Origin: Methanoregula sp.
GTDB lineage: Archaea; Halobacteriota; Methanomicrobia; Methanomicrobiales; Methanospirillaceae
DNA: 64,000 bases
Reading direction: 5' to 3'
Assembly (NCBI GenBank): GCA_022710385.1
Contig: JAKLGZ010000001.1
Coordinates: 1 to 64,000 of the forward strand
Below the pieces are notes generated by a model that saw nothing but the letters and a program-made list of their open reading frames with translations, ran no database searches and was not told the DNA's origin. Position numbers and translations under genes: made by a program. Positions 8,276-18,402 of the stretch are shown piece by piece. How positions within the stretch are numbered: position 1 is the first letter of the stretch; each line of letters opens with the position of its first letter.

Positions 8276-10399
8276 ATGTCACCGAACGATACCTCCGTTA
8301 TGCTCTGTGCCATATTCATCCTCATCGCAGTCGTTGCAGCAGGATGCATGAGCACGCTCTCCCCCGCCCCTTCCGTTCCAGCAGAACTGAAGAAGTTCAA
8401 CTCAACTGCCGAGATAGAGCAATACCTGAAAGACTCCCTTGCAGCAAGCCAGCAGGACGGGTACTATCCCCCCTCTCTTGCTACCGGGGGCATGGGCGCC
8501 GGGGTGAATGCCCCGCAGGATTCAGCAGAGAAGTCAGACTCCGGCATCCCTGCCTCCTCCCGGCCGGGGAGCATCGATTACTCGCAGACCAACATCCAGG
8601 TAAAAGGGGTCGATGAACCCGACATCATAAAAAATGACGACCGGTATATCTACACGATCTCCGGCCAGACCCTCGCCATCATCAGAGCCTACCCGGCAGA
8701 GGGTGCATCAGTGGTCTCCGAGACTGAGATCAATGACACACCAAAGGAACTCTTTGTCAGCGGTGACCGGCTTGTTCTCTTTTGTACAGGAACAGAAGAT
8801 TCCGATACCCGGCCGGATACTACCGACCCGTGGAGGAATCCCGTGCCTCCCTATTACCGCCCTTACTCCCCGGTCACCTTCACGACCATCTATGATATCA
8901 GTGACCGGAACCATCCAAAAATGCTGAAGGAGTATACGATCGAAGGCGATTATCTCGATGCCCGGATGATCGGTTCGCTGGTATACCAGATCACCAGGGA
9001 GCAGATCTCACCCTATTATGGCGATCATATCGTTGTCCCGGCCCTCCGTGAGGGGACAAGGACCGTGATCCAGCCGGATGTCTGGTACTTCGACCATCCC
9101 GAGTCCCAGTACACCTTCACCACCATCACCTCCCTTGATGCTTCGAATGGAAAGGAGAAGGATGCCCAGACCTACCTGCTCGGTACGGGAAACACCCTCT
9201 ACGTATCAGAAGATGCGATCTATGTGAGCTACCCGAATTACCACCCTGTGATCTATAAGGGGATTCCGCAGGAGGTCGCCCCGGGTCTGGCCGTTGACGC
9301 CAGCGGTTCGGCCGGGATCTCCTCATCACAGGTCTCCGCAATCCCGCCCGACTTCAACACCCTCCCCGAGAGTGAGCGGGAGTCGATCCTTGACAGTCTC
9401 CGAAACGATGAACAGGATGCAATCCGCCGCCAGGAGGCCGATCAGACCACTACGGTTATCCACAAGATTGGCATCAGGGACGGTGCCATCACGTACCTTG
9501 CAAAGGGGGAGGTCCCGGGAACTCTCGACAACCAGTTCTCAATGGATGAGTACAAGGACAACCTCCGCGTCGCCTCAACCTCCAGCATCTACACCCCGCG
9601 GTTCGGGCAATACACGTACAACAATGTCTATGTCCTTGACGAGAAAATGGCCACGATCGGTGAATTGACCCACATCGCTGAACAGGAGACCATCTACTCG
9701 ACGCGGTTTATCGGCGACCGGCTCTACATGGTGACCTTCAAGCGGATCGACCCGTTCTTCGTGATCGATCTCGCAAAGCCGGAGAACCCGGAGATCCTCG
9801 GGAAACTGAAGATCCCCGGCTACTCTGATTACCTCCACCCATACGATGCAACGCACATCATCGGTATCGGCAAGGAGACCACCACCAATGACTGGGGCGG
9901 CGTCTCCACAAGCGGTGTCAAGCTTGCCCTCTTCGATGTCTCGGACGTGACCAGTCCCAAACAGCTGGACAAGGTCCAGATCGGGGATGCCGGCTCAGAT
10001 TCAGCAGCGCTCTCGGATCACCATGCCTTCCTCTTCGAAAAGGGAAAGAACCTCCTTGTAATCCCGGTCCGGGCGGTTTCCAATGAGCCGGTCACCCAGG
10101 AGGACTCCTTCTCTGCCTACCGTCCGTACGTCTGGTACGGGGCATATGTGTTCGGACTCACGCCCGAGACCGGATTCACCCTCAAAGGAACCGTCCAGCA
10201 TGGTAGTGGTGACAGCGGGTACTACTATTACGGCAGCTCAACCTCGGAGGTGAAGCGTTCTCTGTACATCGGGGATATCCTGTACACGATGTCTTCAAAA
10301 CAGATCAAGGCAAACCCCCTTGACGATCTCAATACGACCATCACCACCATCCCCCTGCCCAATGGTGGAGAGATCTTATACCCTCCCCTTGTGAAGTAG
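8276..10399 (+). CDS. Secreted beta-propeller domain lipoprotein
   Basis: This 707-aa protein has a lipoprotein signal with V-A-A-G-C (Cys24). After a low-complexity linker it shows Q-V-x-G-V-D-E-P-D-I-I-K-N-D near residue 109 and repeated Y-x-I-S / L-Y-V-S blades, the hallmarks of the archaeal/bacterial secreted beta-propeller family PF09826. Family members are membrane-anchored with the propeller outside; their ligand is unknown. The C-terminal blades end at L-Y-P-P-L-V-K without a second anchor. GTGAG lies a few bases before the ATG. It is monocistronic. Confidence 0.88.
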   Translation: MSPNDTSVMLCAIFILIAVVAAGCMSTLSPAPSVPAELKKFNSTAEIEQYLKDSLAASQQDGYYPPSLATGGMGAGVNAPQDSAEKSDSGIPASSRPGSIDYSQTNIQVKGVDEPDIIKNDDRYIYTISGQTLAIIRAYPAEGASVVSETEINDTPKELFVSGDRLVLFCTGTEDSDTRPDTTDPWRNPVPPYYRPYSPVTFTTIYDISDRNHPKMLKEYTIEGDYLDARMIGSLVYQITREQISPYYGDHIVVPALREGTRTVIQPDVWYFDHPESQYTFTTITSLDASNGKEKDAQTYLLGTGNTLYVSEDAIYVSYPNYHPVIYKGIPQEVAPGLAVDASGSAGISSSQVSAIPPDFNTLPESERESILDSLRNDEQDAIRRQEADQTTTVIHKIGIRDGAITYLAKGEVPGTLDNQFSMDEYKDNLRVASTSSIYTPRFGQYTYNNVYVLDEKMATIGELTHIAEQETIYSTRFIGDRLYMVTFKRIDPFFVIDLAKPENPEILGKLKIPGYSDYLHPYDATHIIGIGKETTTNDWGGVSTSGVKLALFDVSDVTSPKQLDKVQIGDAGSDSAALSDHHAFLFEKGKNLLVIPVRAVSNEPVTQEDSFSAYRPYVWYGAYVFGLTPETGFTLKGTVQHGSGDSGYYYYGSSTSEVKRSLYIGDILYTMSSKQIKANPLDDLNTTITTIPLPNGGEILYPPLVK

Positions 10400-10844
10400 A
10401 GGCAGGGAATCAGGTCATTTTTTCGGAAGTGCCGGATTTTCTCTCACAAAGACCGGATTTACGGCACCACCATCCGGGCGGCACCGATCTGAGGAAGAAC
10501 CAGGTTCACAATCAATGCTCCGGAGGGATGAAGGGAAGAGGAGGAGCAGGATGATGTCAGCATTGGTATCCTCTCTGTTAGGTGATCCTTACAAGCACTA
10601 TTCCCCGGGGGCTATCAGAGAACACCGCATGGAATTGCGATATGCAGGAAGATCATCCCTCGGTATTTATTATTCTTTCAAGGAAAATTCAGAAACTGAT
10701 ACCCCGGACGTCAATAAAGGCCGTACCTCCCTTCTTTCCCTGAAGGCGGGGAAGACCCCCTGCTGACCGGTTCCCGGGAAGGATCTTTTATTCTCTCATC
10801 AGGCCTATTCTCTTTGAGACATCTGCCGGCGAAGGAGTGATGGT
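10400..10844. other. Intergenic region, no supported gene
   Basis: This 445-nt stretch lies before the SpoIIE phosphatase gene. A short frame (10515-10766) has no motif and an unconvincing start. A TTTATTCTC stretch near 10787-10795 could be part of the phosphatase promoter. Confidence 0.35.
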
Positions 10845-13010
10845 ATGGATCTGAAAAGAGAGAAGACCCGGTTATCCGTCAGGACAAAAATATTTCTGGT
10901 CTTCCTTATCCTCTCTGTCACCGCCCTTCTCCTCACCGGTTTTCTTGCCTTCGTGCAGATGGGGAACGTGAGCCGGTTCGCTGTCGATCGGAGCACCGAT
11001 CTCGCCAGCTCCATCATGAACGACAGTTCTGCTGCCCTGGAGCAGGATGCAGAAGATGCTCTTCTCCGGCTGGCTACGGACCAGGCACACATCAGTGATA
11101 TCCTCTTCCGTCAGGTGGGCAGTGAGACCAGCTCCATGGCCACCTATGCCCTCCGGATCCAGCAGGATCCCTCCCTGATACGGGAGCGACACTTCTATCT
11201 CCAGGACGATCCTCCGGCCGATAATCTCTCGACATCAGTGCTCTTCCTCTCTCCTGGAGTCGAACCCCACATTCCGGTTGAGGAGCAGAATGCCATCGGT
11301 ATGATGGACTCCATCTTCATCCCGGTCTATTCATCGGACCCGAACCTGGCGGCGGTATACCTGGGGACAAGCAGTGGGATGTCGGTCATCTATCCCTGGT
11401 TTACCGGGATGGATGCTGCCTTTGATCCCCGGACGCGGGAATGGTTCAGGCAGGCCGAGCAGACCGGGAACCTCACGTGGTCAAAGCCCTATGTCGACCT
11501 GCTCGGGCATGGTCTGATGATCACCTGCTCGAAACCAGTGGCCGATCCCGAGAAGGGATGGTTCTGGGTGGTCGGGGCTGACATCACCATCGAGACCATC
11601 AACCAGAACATCATCGGGACCCAGGTCGGTGAACTGGGATATGCCATGCTGATCGACTCAGAAGGGAACATCATCTCTCGACCCGGGCTCTCCTCCGGGG
11701 ACATGCGGTGGGACGAGTCGTTTGAGACCGAGAACCTCGTCATATCTGAAAACCCGGGCCTCCGGGCGGTCGCCATGGACATGATCAGCGGGAATACCGG
11801 TGTGGCGAAGGTACAGTACGAGAACGGAGAACGGTTCATCGCCTATGCTCCGGTAGAGAGCGTGAACTGGTCGGTTGCCGTGGTGATGCCGGTGGATGAA
11901 GTCGTGGCTCCCGCGGAAGCGACGAGGGAGAGTATCCTTGCAGCTTCGGGTGAGACGGCATCGCACATCACCGGCCAGCAGGACCAGATGCGGACGATCT
12001 TCTCGGGTGCCTTCTTTGTGCTGCTCGCGGCGGTCGGAATCCTCACCCTTCTCTTCACCCGTCACCTCACCCGGCCGATCGAAGAGCTCAGGAAAGGATC
12101 CGAGGCGATCGGGGCAGGGAACCTCGATTATGCCGTGAACGTGCAGAGTGGGGATGAATTCGAGGATCTCGCCGCTTCGTTCAACCACATGGCGGCTGAC
12201 CTGAAGGATCATATCGAGAACCTGAAGAAGACCACGGCAGAGAAGGAACGTATCGAGAAGGAACTCGAGATCGCAAAAGTGATCCAGCAGAGTTTCCTCC
12301 CGGAGACGGCGCCGAATCTCCCGGGAATGGAACTTGAAGGCTTCAATCTCCCGGCTGCGGAGGTGGGCGGCGACTTCTACGACTTCATTGCTCTGGACAA
12401 TGAACGGTGGGGACTGGTCATCGCCGATGTTTCCGGGAAAGGGGTGCCTGCCGCCCTGTTCATGGCCCTCTCCCGCACGCTCGTCCGGGCAAGCACCTCC
12501 CATTACCAGGACCCGGCAGAGTCGATCCGGGAGGCCAACCTGAATATCTTCCTCGACTCAAAGACCAGCATGTTCGTCACCCTTTTCTATGCGGTCCTTG
12601 ATGCCAGCAGAAAGGTACTCACCTACGTCAATGCCGGCCACAACCCGCCCATGCTTTTCTCATCCGGGACGTCAGGGGTGACGCTGCTTGAGGCACAGGG
12701 GATCGCTCTTGGGGTGATTGACACCATCGATCTCGAATCGGTAACCGTCCCCCTGCATCCAGGAGACGTGGTGGTTTTGTATACCGATGGAGTAACCGAA
12801 GCCACCAACGATCGGGACGAGGAATACGGGGTGACCCGGTTACGTGATATCGTTATGGCATCACGCGACCTGCCTGCGAGGGAGATTATCACCACCATCG
12901 TCCAGGATGTGATCCGGTTCACCGGAGCCCGGCCCCAGTTCGATGACATCACCCTGATGATCCTCAAGGTCAGCCAGGGAGACATGCTTGGAACAACTTC
13001 GAGAAATTAA
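10845..13010 (+). CDS. Cache-HAMP-SpoIIE serine phosphatase (membrane sensor)
   Basis: The protein has 721 residues. Order of parts: a transmembrane helix at about 16-39; an extracellular double Cache-type sensor, about 60-370, with the F-D-P-R-T-R-E-W-F motif near 191; a second helix at about 383-406; a HAMP domain to about 458; a coiled-coil linker; and a PP2C/SpoIIE domain from about 490. Metal-binding acidic residues are visible in G-G-D-F-Y-D, A-D-V-S-G-K-G, D-G-V-T-E-A and F-D-D-I-T. Such proteins (RsbU-like) dephosphorylate serine or threonine on a partner in response to a small extracellular ligand. No anti-sigma or STAS partner is encoded next to it. GGAGTG precedes the ATG. Confidence 0.92.
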   Translation: MDLKREKTRLSVRTKIFLVFLILSVTALLLTGFLAFVQMGNVSRFAVDRSTDLASSIMNDSSAALEQDAEDALLRLATDQAHISDILFRQVGSETSSMATYALRIQQDPSLIRERHFYLQDDPPADNLSTSVLFLSPGVEPHIPVEEQNAIGMMDSIFIPVYSSDPNLAAVYLGTSSGMSVIYPWFTGMDAAFDPRTREWFRQAEQTGNLTWSKPYVDLLGHGLMITCSKPVADPEKGWFWVVGADITIETINQNIIGTQVGELGYAMLIDSEGNIISRPGLSSGDMRWDESFETENLVISENPGLRAVAMDMISGNTGVAKVQYENGERFIAYAPVESVNWSVAVVMPVDEVVAPAEATRESILAASGETASHITGQQDQMRTIFSGAFFVLLAAVGILTLLFTRHLTRPIEELRKGSEAIGAGNLDYAVNVQSGDEFEDLAASFNHMAADLKDHIENLKKTTAEKERIEKELEIAKVIQQSFLPETAPNLPGMELEGFNLPAAEVGGDFYDFIALDNERWGLVIADVSGKGVPAALFMALSRTLVRASTSHYQDPAESIREANLNIFLDSKTSMFVTLFYAVLDASRKVLTYVNAGHNPPMLFSSGTSGVTLLEAQGIALGVIDTIDLESVTVPLHPGDVVVLYTDGVTEATNDRDEEYGVTRLRDIVMASRDLPAREIITTIVQDVIRFTGARPQFDDITLMILKVSQGDMLGTTSRN

Positions 13011-13053
13011 CTGAGCAGTGAGGCTCGGTTCTATTCTCCAAAAAGAATGATTA

Positions 13054-15606
13054 TCAGTTCTTCCTTCCCGCGATCCCAAATGCGATCAGGATCCCCACAA
13101 CGCTTCCTATGAGCACGAATACGGAAAGGCCGGTGGTTGTCGTGGGAAACGTGGTGGGCTCAGTCGTTGGTGTGGTGGTGGTTGGTACAATGGTTGTTGG
13201 GGGGATCAGAGTGGGAGTCATTGGAGGAGTGACGGGTTGAAGGGAGAATGACGTGGTTGCCACTGCACTGGAGACGGTGACCCCGCTTACCGTGACAAGA
13301 TAGGTGTCAGGGACAAATGCGTCGGTGGTAAAGGAGAACGACCAGTTGTTCCTATCACCCGGCCCTTCCTGGACCACGGTCATCCCGGACACTCCTGAGA
13401 ACGCCCCGCCTCCCTCCTTTGGGGTTGGTCCGAACGCCAGGGAGGTCACCTCAATTAGCAGCTGGTTGCCCGGGGCAAGGTTGGTGGTGCCTGAAAGGAT
13501 GATCGTATCACCGATAGTATAGTTCCCGGAGAGGGGTGTGATCGTCACCTGAGGGTTGACGAGGAGAAATGACGCTGCCACATACGTGTCATCGATGAAG
13601 GGGCTTTCGAGTGACCGGATCAGGGCATCGGCTGCCTGCGAGCTCATCAGGGCTCCGGCACCCCCCACCCGGAAGAGGGGGCTGCCCGGGACCGGGTACG
13701 AAGAGAGGACCAGCTGGCGGTTGGGTGAAGGATACACATCAAGCGTATCCGTGTACCCCGGGTGCTGGATCAGAAGGTAATACTGCCCGGTCGCAAGATC
13801 AGCGGTCTCACCTTCCCCCAGGGTATAGGTGAACGAACTGTCAGCATTGATCTCCTCGGTATCATACAGAAACCGGTTGATACCAAAGATCCAGATTGCC
13901 ACGCCAGGAGAGGGATCCCCGGTTGCCCTCCCCCGCACCTCGACCGGATCCCCCCTAGCTATTATGCTCTGTCGGACCCCGGCTGTCACGAAGGGCCGGG
14001 CAAACGTGATGGCGCTGATCGAGTACCTCCAGAGGGAGAGGTCATTTCGCGAAGCCGGTCCCGAGACCACATAGAGAGAGTAGGTCCCGGCATCTATCCC
14101 CAGGTTCCCGGTAAGCCACCGGAATTCCCACGTATTGTCGGGATCGACCGGCACTGCGGTAAATGTCTCCGGCTGCCCTGTAATGACGGGAATCCGGGGA
14201 TTGGCAAGACTCCCGCCTGATGAAGGCAGGTTCGGACCCGTCATGAAGAGGTATACCGTATCCGATTCGGTATTCGTCCCGGAGAGCAGGACCTGCTCCC
14301 CGAGATAAAATGAGCGTGGAACGCCAGCCACGATGCTGACCGATCCCCGGACAACCCTGATACTGACCTCATCGGATGGCACCCCTCCTGGCGATATCCG
14401 TTCGACCTGGATGGTGTAGCGTCCATCCTCAGTGGCAGAGGAGGTCTGCCATTGGACGGTTCGTACCCCGCTTCCAGACAGGGTAACAAGGGCATAATAC
14501 GGGGTGCCGTTTGCAGGAGAAGGAGGCACATCGTCCCGGATCGTCATTCCCTGCCGAGTCGAGATAGGATGCGAACCGATGGGATACGGGCCATTCATGG
14601 GATCGGTCCGGACGCCCTCCTGACTTGGGGTGATAATGGGCGGCTGATCGCCCGGGTTTCCGCTCATACTTCCCGTATTCCGGACCCAGAGATAATACTC
14701 CGTCCCCGGGACCCCTGTGATCGTGACGGTGAACGGATTCCCCCGGACGATTTCAGCTGTGTTCGATACTGTCGTCACCTGCTCGGAATCAAGGGTTACC
14801 TGGACCGGCAGAGGCCGGCAAAAGAGGGCACTCCCTTCGATATTGTCCTGCAGCTGGTTTACATTGTAATCCAGCCGTGCAGTGTAGGTCCCCGAAGGGT
14901 ACAGCCGGGATCCGGATGAACTTCGGGCCGCGGTATCCCAGCCGGCAGCGGTTCCGGGGGCGACCCAGTACCAGAGCGAGGAATCGACGTTAAGGTTCCT
15001 CAGGGGGAGCAGCGTGCCATTGAGTCCCGCAACAGCAGTAAGGGTTGCCCCGGCCGGGGTGATCAGGACGATCGAGAGATACCCGTCTGATGCAGGATCA
15101 TACCCGGCCCTCCGCGTAATCGATGCCATATTGGTCTCGATACGGAAATTCACGAGCGTTCCCGGTGTTATACCGAGCCCGGAAACATCTTCACCGGTCT
15201 CCTGGTTCCATACCCGCAACCTAAGGGCAGGGCATTGGACCTGGAACGCCGGGCCGATGACGGTCCTGTTCCAGCTGTACCAGATCCCTGTCGCGTGTCC
15301 GAACTGTGACGGGGAGACATAAAAATTATGTGTATCCCCCAGGGGGACGATCATTGCCGGCACATCGGTCTGCGGGTTCGATCCCGGGGAAAACCAGGCG
15401 ATCTGGTGTGCCGTTTCCGGAACAGCGGCGCTGACGTCCAAGCCCTCTTCGCCAATGAATACCTGGTCACCGGTGCTGATGACATTCGTCACTGCTCCGG
15501 CTGGCATGATCAGGAGTACGAGCGGGACGATAAGCAGTATCGCCCATAGCCATGGAATCGCCAGGAAATGCCGCTCACCGATGATTCCTGATCCTCTCTG
15601 ATTCAT
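13054..15606 (-). CDS. DUF3821-type surface protein with C-terminal membrane anchor
   Basis: This 850-aa protein has an N-terminal signal helix (W-A-I-L-L-I-V-P-L-V-L-L-I) followed by a G-D-Q-V-F-I-G-E-E-G-L-D segment, which marks the DUF3821 domain of methanogen surface proteins. Several Ig-like repeats follow, each with a G-x-x-I/V-x-L-S-G-T-N turn. The last module (about 700-800) is nearly the same as the main domain of the 206-aa protein at 21546-22166. A Thr/Pro-rich stalk leads to a final transmembrane helix and a short basic end (G-R-K-N). It is likely glycosylated and cell-wall associated. It is convergent with the SpoIIE gene. Confidence 0.85.
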   Translation of the reverse strand: MNQRGSGIIGERHFLAIPWLWAILLIVPLVLLIMPAGAVTNVISTGDQVFIGEEGLDVSAAVPETAHQIAWFSPGSNPQTDVPAMIVPLGDTHNFYVSPSQFGHATGIWYSWNRTVIGPAFQVQCPALRLRVWNQETGEDVSGLGITPGTLVNFRIETNMASITRRAGYDPASDGYLSIVLITPAGATLTAVAGLNGTLLPLRNLNVDSSLWYWVAPGTAAGWDTAARSSSGSRLYPSGTYTARLDYNVNQLQDNIEGSALFCRPLPVQVTLDSEQVTTVSNTAEIVRGNPFTVTITGVPGTEYYLWVRNTGSMSGNPGDQPPIITPSQEGVRTDPMNGPYPIGSHPISTRQGMTIRDDVPPSPANGTPYYALVTLSGSGVRTVQWQTSSATEDGRYTIQVERISPGGVPSDEVSIRVVRGSVSIVAGVPRSFYLGEQVLLSGTNTESDTVYLFMTGPNLPSSGGSLANPRIPVITGQPETFTAVPVDPDNTWEFRWLTGNLGIDAGTYSLYVVSGPASRNDLSLWRYSISAITFARPFVTAGVRQSIIARGDPVEVRGRATGDPSPGVAIWIFGINRFLYDTEEINADSSFTYTLGEGETADLATGQYYLLIQHPGYTDTLDVYPSPNRQLVLSSYPVPGSPLFRVGGAGALMSSQAADALIRSLESPFIDDTYVAASFLLVNPQVTITPLSGNYTIGDTIILSGTTNLAPGNQLLIEVTSLAFGPTPKEGGGAFSGVSGMTVVQEGPGDRNNWSFSFTTDAFVPDTYLVTVSGVTVSSAVATTSFSLQPVTPPMTPTLIPPTTIVPTTTTPTTEPTTFPTTTTGLSVFVLIGSVVGILIAFGIAGRKN

Positions 15607-15914
15607 CTCATCGTTCCTCGTTCCAATCCGGCTGGGAACGTGCTCCTTCCGTCCCTGGCCTTTGATACGAGGGAATACGAAAGAGGGTGATGAAAAAGGT
15701 ATGGATACGCTTCAAATTTTGCCATAAGGTTTCTGCACAGGAAAACGAATCGAAAAAGATGAGGGCAAAAAAATCCTGGGAAGGGCCGGATCCCCTTAAA
15801 CCCTCCCCTTACCATTTCTTGGCAGCATCCTCACTTGAACGATGTCAAGTCATATACCAATTCACGGCCGGTAAAAACAGCAGAACGCTTGGGCTGGGTC
15901 ATTCCCGGGTCCTC
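15607..15914. other. Intergenic region, no supported gene
   Basis: This 308-nt gap lies between the DUF3821 gene start and the 3' end of the broken phosphoribosyltransferase gene. It should carry the DUF3821 promoter, but no strong TATA was identified. Confidence 0.3.
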
Positions 15915-16621
15915 TCAAGTTATTCCATAGAATAGGCGATCCTTCCTTGCCCGATTGAGAAGGCGGATCACCTCTTCATCGTCAAGGTCATACCAGTTCT
16001 CATACGCTTCCGCGACGGCAAAAGGAGTGTGGTCCCGAAGGTTCAGGCATATGAGGGTATCGACGAGGCCTGGGAGAACTGCAACCGCCCCGCTTGATCC
16101 GGTTGGCACGGCTATGATGATCCTCTCTGAACTCTCTGCTCTCAATGCTTCCACCGCTGCAAGCATCGAATAGCCTGATGCAAGTCCGTCATCGGTGATG
16201 ATAACCATCCTGCCGGCAACGGGGGGGATGGAGCCTCGTCCGGTATACATCTCGATCCGTTCCCGGATCGAACGGTGTCCCTCTGCGACAGCCAGTCGAA
16301 TCTCATCGTCGGTGAGGCTCAGAATCCTGACCAGCTCCTGGTTGAGGTAGATCTTCCCGTTCCAGGTCATCGAGCCGAAACCGGCCTCTGGATTCCAGGG
16401 GACTTTCAGCTTCCTCACGATCCCAAGGAACAGCGGTGCCCGGAACCGTTCCGCCAGTTCAAGCGCTACCGGAACGCCGCCTGCCGGGATCGCACAAATC
16501 AGGGGATGTTCCACGGGACTGTGCTCTTTTATGAAGGCAGCAGGTGTCTGCCTGCATCAGCCCGATCCCGGAACACTGCCCGCCTGTTCCGGAGTGCCGG
16601 GTCTTCAATGAGGTGAACCAT
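15915..16621 (-). pseudogene. Phosphoribosyltransferase-domain protein, broken by a 1-nt frameshift
   Basis: The 3' part (15915-16514) encodes A-I-P-A-G-G-V-P, the PRPP loop V-I-I-T-D-D-G-L-A-S-G-Y and the same tail as the intact paralogue at 7217-7915. In the other frame, an ATG at 16621 starts M-V-H-L-I-E-D-P-A-L-R-N and runs to A-G-R-H-L before an in-frame TAA. Adding one G in the run at about 16539-16545 restores L-A-A-F-I-K-E-H and joins the two parts, matching the paralogue residue for residue. The total length of 707 nt is one short of 236 codons. It is either a true pseudogene or a sequencing error; a shortened protein from the internal GTG at 16514 would lack about 37 residues. Confidence 0.85.
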
Positions 16622-16826
16622 GACATCCAGCCGGATGTAATACCTGCTCTTTTATAATTATTCTGATTCCCACGGTCAGGAACGCTAATCCTTCATCTTC
16701 TCCAAGAAGGTCAGGGGTACGAGCGACAATGGCATTCACTGCCATGCCTGCTCACAACCAGTCTCAATTGGTGAACGCTACGGCACAGGCTCAAGTCCCG
16801 ATGAGAGGGGAGGAATAAAAATGGTG

Positions 16827-17153
16827 TCAGATCGGATGATATTCCCGGACCGGGACCGCGATGGCCTCGCCACCAAGGATCCGTCCCAGGTCACGGAACC
16901 CAATGACGTACAGGTGTTGTTCGATCAACGTGGTCAGTTCATGCTTCTCCGGGCCATGAATCGGGGAAAGCCATGCCGTCCCTTCACGTTCCCCGCTTGG
17001 ATCAACCACATCCACCGGTTTGTGGAAGAGGAGCGATGGAACATCATCAGGGACAATAAAATACCGGGATCCGGCGATATCCATGGATACCCCCCTGCCG
17101 GATCTGCGTGCGGTGCCCGCTCTGGTATAGGTGATGCACGGTGTCTTTCCCAT
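16827..17153 (-). CDS. Small protein of unknown function, 108 aa
   Basis: The frame starts M-G-K-T-P-C-I-T-Y; a GGTGA sequence lies a few bases before this ATG, while an in-frame GTG at 17165 would add four residues. The sequence is compact and mixed (I-A-G-S-R-Y-F-I-V-P-D-D-V-P, then L-Y-V-I-G-F-R-D-L-G-R-I-L-G-G-E), with no signal peptide, helix anchor or metal motif. A plus-strand frame over the same DNA is longer but has poor composition. The family was not recognised; it looks like a small cytoplasmic alpha/beta or beta-barrel protein. Confidence 0.5.
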   Translation of the reverse strand: MGKTPCITYTRAGTARRSGRGVSMDIAGSRYFIVPDDVPSLLFHKPVDVVDPSGEREGTAWLSPIHGPEKHELTTLIEQHLYVIGFRDLGRILGGEAIAVPVREYHPI

Positions 17154-17414
17154 TTTCTTCACCACATACCTATGGGATCCCTGATCATGTAAAGGTGGCG
17201 TCAGACGCTGAATTGAATTTATTTTGACGATTGAACTAAAATAATCGCAATTTCAAATAAGCGATCAAGACGGAATCCCGGAGATGGGAGGAACAGAGCG
17301 TATCTGGCATCGAACGTCGGGGAAGGATCCCTCCCATTCTTACAGGCACAGACCAATTTTCATGAATATGAGGAGGGGTAGATTTTATCTCCCTGCACCA
17401 ATATCCATTCAGCT

Positions 17415-18395
17415 ATGGAACGAAGATCAGCCTTCCTGCTCCTGGTATGCCTGGCCGGGGCATTCATCCTGTGTTCCGGATGTACCCAGCCGACGGACTC
17501 CCTTCCCAATGCCACGCCCTCCTCCACTCGCACGATGGTTACCTCGGTCGATACCCCACTACTCCCTCCCCCCACCGCCACAACGGTTACCCCGGTTGAT
17601 ACCCCGAAAATCCCTCCCTCAGCCGATACCCCTTCCCTCACTCCCACGACACTCATTCCAGGAGATCCGACCTCCTGCACGAAGGATTCAGACTGTGTGC
17701 CAGCGCAGTGCTGCCACCCGACCGGGTGTGTCAATATCCGCAACCAACCCGACTGCTCCACCATCGCATGCACCAAGGTATGCCAGGGACCGATTGACTG
17801 TGGTGCCGGCCACTGCGGCTGTGTCAATGGAATATGCAGTATAATCCCAGGGCCGGCGTCCACTCCAGCCGGGCAGGCGACCCTGAAAATTGCGGTTAAG
17901 GATGCTCCGAAGATCAAGGACGGGGGAACGATTACCCATCTGTGGTTGAACATCAGCGAGGTGAGTGTTCACCGGGCATTGGCAAACCAGTCGATCAACG
18001 AGAGCAACGAAGAGATGACAGTGATTGAATCGGAGGATCCTGATACCGCAGGGTGGATAACGGTTATCAACGATACCACCATGGTTGACCTGATGGAGTT
18101 TGTGAACATGAGCAGGGAGATCGGTCAGAATACCGTAGATCCTGGCAGATACACCCAGATCCGCCTGAAGATCGACTCCGGTACCATCACCGTTGATGGT
18201 ATCACCCATGATCTCTCGGTCCCGAGCGGGGTGCTCAAGCTGAACCGTGGATTTGACCTTGATCCGGAGGAGACACTGACGCTCACCCTCGACTTCAATG
18301 TGGATAAATCCGTGATCAGGACCGGATCGGACCAGTACAAGCTGAAACCGGTCATCGCGGTTCTCTTGGATGAACAGCAGGCAAGAGGATCGTGA
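17415..18395 (+). CDS. DUF4382 lipoprotein with Cys-rich module
   Basis: This 326-aa protein has a lipoprotein signal ending C-S-G-C (Cys23), a Thr/Pro-rich stalk to about 80, a Cys-rich module at about 87-140 (start C-T-K-D-S-D-C, about twelve cysteines, probably disulfide-bonded), then a DUF4382-type beta domain (about 153-326) with D-A-P-K and V-S-V-H-R and a closing L-K-P-V-I-A-V-L-L-D. DUF4382 proteins are exported and of unknown role. A GATTTTATC element at 17376-17384 sits about 31-38 nt before the ATG. The stop lies 7 nt before the HIT gene start, so both may be co-transcribed. Confidence 0.85.
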   Translation: MERRSAFLLLVCLAGAFILCSGCTQPTDSLPNATPSSTRTMVTSVDTPLLPPPTATTVTPVDTPKIPPSADTPSLTPTTLIPGDPTSCTKDSDCVPAQCCHPTGCVNIRNQPDCSTIACTKVCQGPIDCGAGHCGCVNGICSIIPGPASTPAGQATLKIAVKDAPKIKDGGTITHLWLNISEVSVHRALANQSINESNEEMTVIESEDPDTAGWITVINDTTMVDLMEFVNMSREIGQNTVDPGRYTQIRLKIDSGTITVDGITHDLSVPSGVLKLNRGFDLDPEETLTLTLDFNVDKSVIRTGSDQYKLKPVIAVLLDEQQARGS

Positions 18396-18402
18396 TCTCC
18401 CC

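Noticed and set aside
10515-10766. 83-codon plus-strand frame before the SpoIIE gene
   Set aside because: No ribosome site, motif or plausible fold; composition is unlike the neighbours.
15370-15390. GGTTCGATCCC stretch that resembles a tRNA T-loop
   Set aside because: It lies inside the DUF3821 coding sequence, where it encodes ordinary residues, and no other tRNA arms are nearby.
17284-17844. 186-codon frame overlapping the DUF4382 gene
   Set aside because: It is a shadow of the strongly supported lipoprotein frame and lacks any domain or signal.
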